Source: Tamarix chinensis
Taxonomy: Eukaryota; Streptophyta; Magnoliopsida; Caryophyllales; Tamaricaceae
Direction: 5' to 3'
Assembly: GCA_030549775.1 (NCBI GenBank)
Contig: CM060180.1
Coordinates: 26,741,590 to 26,805,589, forward strand
DNA length: 64,000 bases
Shown here: positions 61,800 through 64,000 of the stretch, piece by piece
How positions within the stretch are numbered: position 1 is the first letter of the stretch
Layout: each line of letters opens with the position of its first letter
Program-made: the position numbers and the translations under genes
Notes under the pieces: generated by a model
The model's database searches: none
The model's input: the letters and a program-made list of their open reading frames with translations, nothing else
Told to the model about the DNA's origin: nothing

Positions 61800-63065
61800 A
61801 TGCAGCATAAGCTGCATGCCAAAAAATGAGGGGAGAGGCTCAAAAGTGGGTGAAAGGAGGGAAAATAGGCTATTTTTGGGTTGGGCCTTTGGGTCTAAGA
61901 AAAAGGGCATGTGGGGGAGGGTTTGGGGCAAGGGAATGGTGCAGAAGTGGAGAGGAGGTGTAGGTGGTGGTCGGGGATGGGTTGAAGGCGGCTAAGGGCA
62001 GCGGAGGCGGCGGCCGAGGAGGGAGTCGAAATGGGGGGCTGATGAGGAAGGAAAAGGAAGGGGGAAAATGAAGGCTTTTGGGTGGTGGTTTCGGGCAAAG
62101 GAGGATTGGGGGTGGTAGAGGGGGTTGCAGGGATTAATGTGGTAGCTTAGGTGGCGACAAAAGCCGCGGGATGGCGGCGGATAGGGGCGGTACAGGGTGG
62201 TTGCAAAGAAGGGATAAAAAGAAGAGAAAAAGAGGAGAGGAGGAAGAAGGAGGCTGCGGGGTGGCTCGAGGGGTACTTTGATCGTTCGGGGTGAGGTAGA
62301 GGGTGGCAAGGGGTGGTGTAGGTGGCTGTTGAAGCGACAGCAGTGGCGGAGCAGCAGTGGCCAAGCAAAATAGGGAGGGTGAGGGAAGGAGGAGAAAGGG
62401 TGAGAAAAGAGGCTCAGGCAAGGCATGGGAGTTCCAAAAAATACAGAACGAGGTAGGGAAAGGGGAAGAAAAAGAAGAGAAAGAGAGAGGAGGGGATAGG
62501 GAGCTCGAGGGGTGGCGATAGGGTGGTAGGGGAATGGGGGTTGCAGGGAGAGGGAGGAGAGAAGTATGGAAATGGTAGGGAGAAGGAGAGATGGTGGGGC
62601 CGGTATGGCAGGAAAACGATGAGAGAGAGAGAGAAGGAGATAGGGAGAAGCAATAGGGGAGAGGGAGTTGCAGGTGGGGTGGCAGAGATGGTGGGGGTTG
62701 GGAATTTCACCGGGGAAAGAGGAAGAAGAAAGAAAGAAGAAGAAGAAAGGGAGAAGCTGGGAGCGACGGGTGGCCGAAGGAGAGGGAACATGGGCTAACC
62801 CGGTCGGGAGAGAAGGGGAAAGAAAGAAAAAAAAAAGGCAGGTTGGGCCCGACGCGGGAGAAGGAAGAAAAGAAAAGGGAAGTCGGGTCAGGGAAAGGAA
62901 AAAGGGAAGGAGGGGGAAGGGGGAGAGACGGGTCAGTGGCCCAAGGCGCGGGAGGGGGAAGGGGCAGGCCGGCTAGCCGGCGGCCCAAGGAAGGAAAGGA
63001 AAAATAAAGAAAAGAGAAAAAGGAGGAGGAAAAAGGGAAAAAGAAAAAAGAAGATGGAAAATGGG
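61800..63065 (-). repeat. Purine-rich tract of element B (1.26 kb)
   Basis: A strongly G/A-rich plus strand with GGGGGA, GGAGG and AAGGAA words, interrupted by a few GC-rich words (GCGGCGGCC near 62008; GGCCGGCTAGCCGGC near 62966-62980, a palindrome). Reading frames in both strands are Pro/Ser/Leu- or Gly/Arg/Glu-rich artefacts. It corresponds to the 46.0-47.0 kb pyrimidine tract of element A. Confidence 0.85.
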
Positions 63066-63979
63066 TTTAAATAAAATAATTTAATTTATAAACTAATAAA
63101 ATACAATATTTTTGGGTAATAGATTTATTTAATAATTTAATTTAATATAATTAAAATATGAGGGTTTAAAAAGGATAAATTTTAGTAAAATATGGTTTGA
63201 AAAATTAATTAAATGATAAGAGTATGATAAAATAACAAAGTAATTATTTTAATTTATTAAATATTTATATCCAATTTTATATACTCAAAAATCCATAAAA
63301 TAATTAAATTAAATATATTTAAAGGCTAATTTATCCCAAATAAAATTTATTTATTAAACTATAGGCTTTTAAAATTTCGGGGGATTACAGTAACACCTCC
63401 ATTTTTCAAAACCAATTGACTATATATATATATGTGAAAGCTAAATACAATAAAGATATTACCACCACAACTAGTGTAAGTAGACACCACTATTCTCCTT
63501 ACAGTAGCTACTAAGGCTAGATAAAATAAGAAGATACACCAATCTTTATTATTAAACAAAAAAAATAACTATATATAATAAACTCAACAAAATCAATAGA
63601 ATGTAAAACTAAAATAAAACGGCTAATATAACCAAAATCTATGAAAGTAGTCATTAGCGGTAAATAAGACTATAAAAATTACCACCACTCTCATTATTCC
63701 CTACTATGCATGTCATCCGCACCTTGAACATATTCATACCCAATTTGCACCAGGTTATATGCTCACCATGTACATCATAAATCATTACAACCCCATTTAA
63801 AATACGTAACAAGTTAATTAGGGAAACAACTAAGTAACACGTTAGTACAGTCGAATATAATATAGACGTGTATATATATACAATGAATCATGTAAGAAAC
63901 CCAAATGGGAATAAATGAATATGTAGTTATTAATCTTTACTTTATGTGATCACAACCTCCAATTATTTAAGTGGGTAAA

Positions 63980-64000
63980 TTTAACACCCCCAAAATTCAC
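63980..64000 (-). mobile_element. Start of another long LTR (element C), cut by the window edge
   Basis: The last 21 bases match the tip of element B at 58440-58460 with a single G-to-T change at the second base. They are preceded by GTAAA (63975-63979), again a GTAAN target. Only the tip is visible. Confidence 0.65.

Larger units (their letters stand above)
58440..63389 (-). mobile_element. Long LTR (4.95 kb) element B, complete TG to CA, probable solo LTR
   Basis: On the plus strand it begins TGTAACACCCCCAAAATTC and ends CGGGGGATTACA, i.e. the minus strand runs TGTAATCCCCC to GGGGGTGTTACA. Flanks GTAAT (58435-58439) and GTAAC (63390-63394) form a 5-bp target duplication with one mismatch. 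Order on the minus strand: AT-rich start, pyrimidine-rich tract (63060 to 61800), AGGGTAAAATGGTAATTT array (61150 to 60400), TAGGGTTTGCAT words (about 60010), CCACCGGCTATAATAGTGG block (59530 to 59180), end. No gag-pol motif was seen. It has the same design as element A, with a different middle array. Confidence 0.82.
58434..63979 (-). mobile_element. Outer long LTR element B', interrupted by element B and cut by element C
   Basis: Six bases TGTAAT (58434-58439) lie left of element B, and GTAACACCTCCATTTTTCAA continues at 63390, so the uninterrupted tip would read TGTAACACCTCC. The body 63390-63979 aligns with the first 250 bp of element B (ATATTACC(A/G)CCACA, CTAAGGCTA), with more divergence. 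It belongs to a sister subfamily. The rest lies beyond element C, outside the window. Confidence 0.65.

Noticed and set aside
61895..62988. Several long overlapping frames on both strands
   Set aside because: They arise from a G/A-rich tract inside an LTR; the peptides are low-complexity and mutually overlapping.
1..64000. CRISPR arrays, operons or bacterial-type systems
   Set aside because: The window is plant nuclear DNA; the regular arrays found are transposon subrepeats without spacer structure or cas genes.

Overview
This is nuclear DNA from a flowering plant, most likely a eudicot. It is AT-rich, its protein genes are split by GT-AG introns, it is full of microsatellites and retrotransposon debris, and its recognisable genes belong to plant-specific families (JAZ/TIFY, DMP/DUF679, GH28, LRR-III receptor-like kinase). 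The species cannot be fixed from the sequence alone.

Four genes can be supported. (1) A five-exon JAZ (TIFY10/JAZ1-like) jasmonate repressor on the minus strand at 11497-13225, 262 aa. (2) A five-exon membrane-anchored GH28 polygalacturonase-like gene on the minus strand at 26196-35368, 484 aa, with a 5.15 kb first intron that contains a Copia-like solo LTR. (3) An intronless DMP (DUF679) membrane-protein gene on the plus strand at 52591-53274, 227 aa. (4) A two-exon pollen-receptor-kinase-like LRR gene on the minus strand at 54479-56599, 665 aa, with a degenerate kinase catalytic loop. I rebuilt every exon junction by checking GT-AG borders and codon phase.

The rest is mostly mobile DNA. 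At 1-9000 lie a LINE end, an Au-like SINE and several tandem duplications. At 15.7-21.95 kb is a mosaic with CACTA subterminal repeats, a recognisable CACTA terminus and a decayed transposase-like fragment, interleaved with LTR-like sequence. At 35.9-37.6 kb is a decayed LINE (RT end plus RNase H), broken by a 0.7 kb repeat that also occurs inverted at 4.9-5.6 kb. At 38.16-38.64 kb is a MITE. From 38.7 kb to the end, outside the 52.5-57 kb gene pair, is a cluster of very long (5-7 kb) LTR-type elements with tips of the form TGTAACACCCC...GGGGTGTTACA.

The long LTRs are the most interesting part. Two are complete from TG to CA (45564-50883 plus; 58440-63389 minus) with near-perfect 5-bp target duplications, and all four insertion sites that can be read fit GTAAN. 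One copy has inserted into the TGTAAC tip of a relative, and a third begins at the window end. They share an architecture: pyrimidine-rich tract, TATA box (seen in one complete copy), tandem arrays and a block of about 50-bp subrepeats. No gag-pol coding was seen in them. The DMP and receptor-kinase genes form a small gene island between two such LTRs in opposite orientation.
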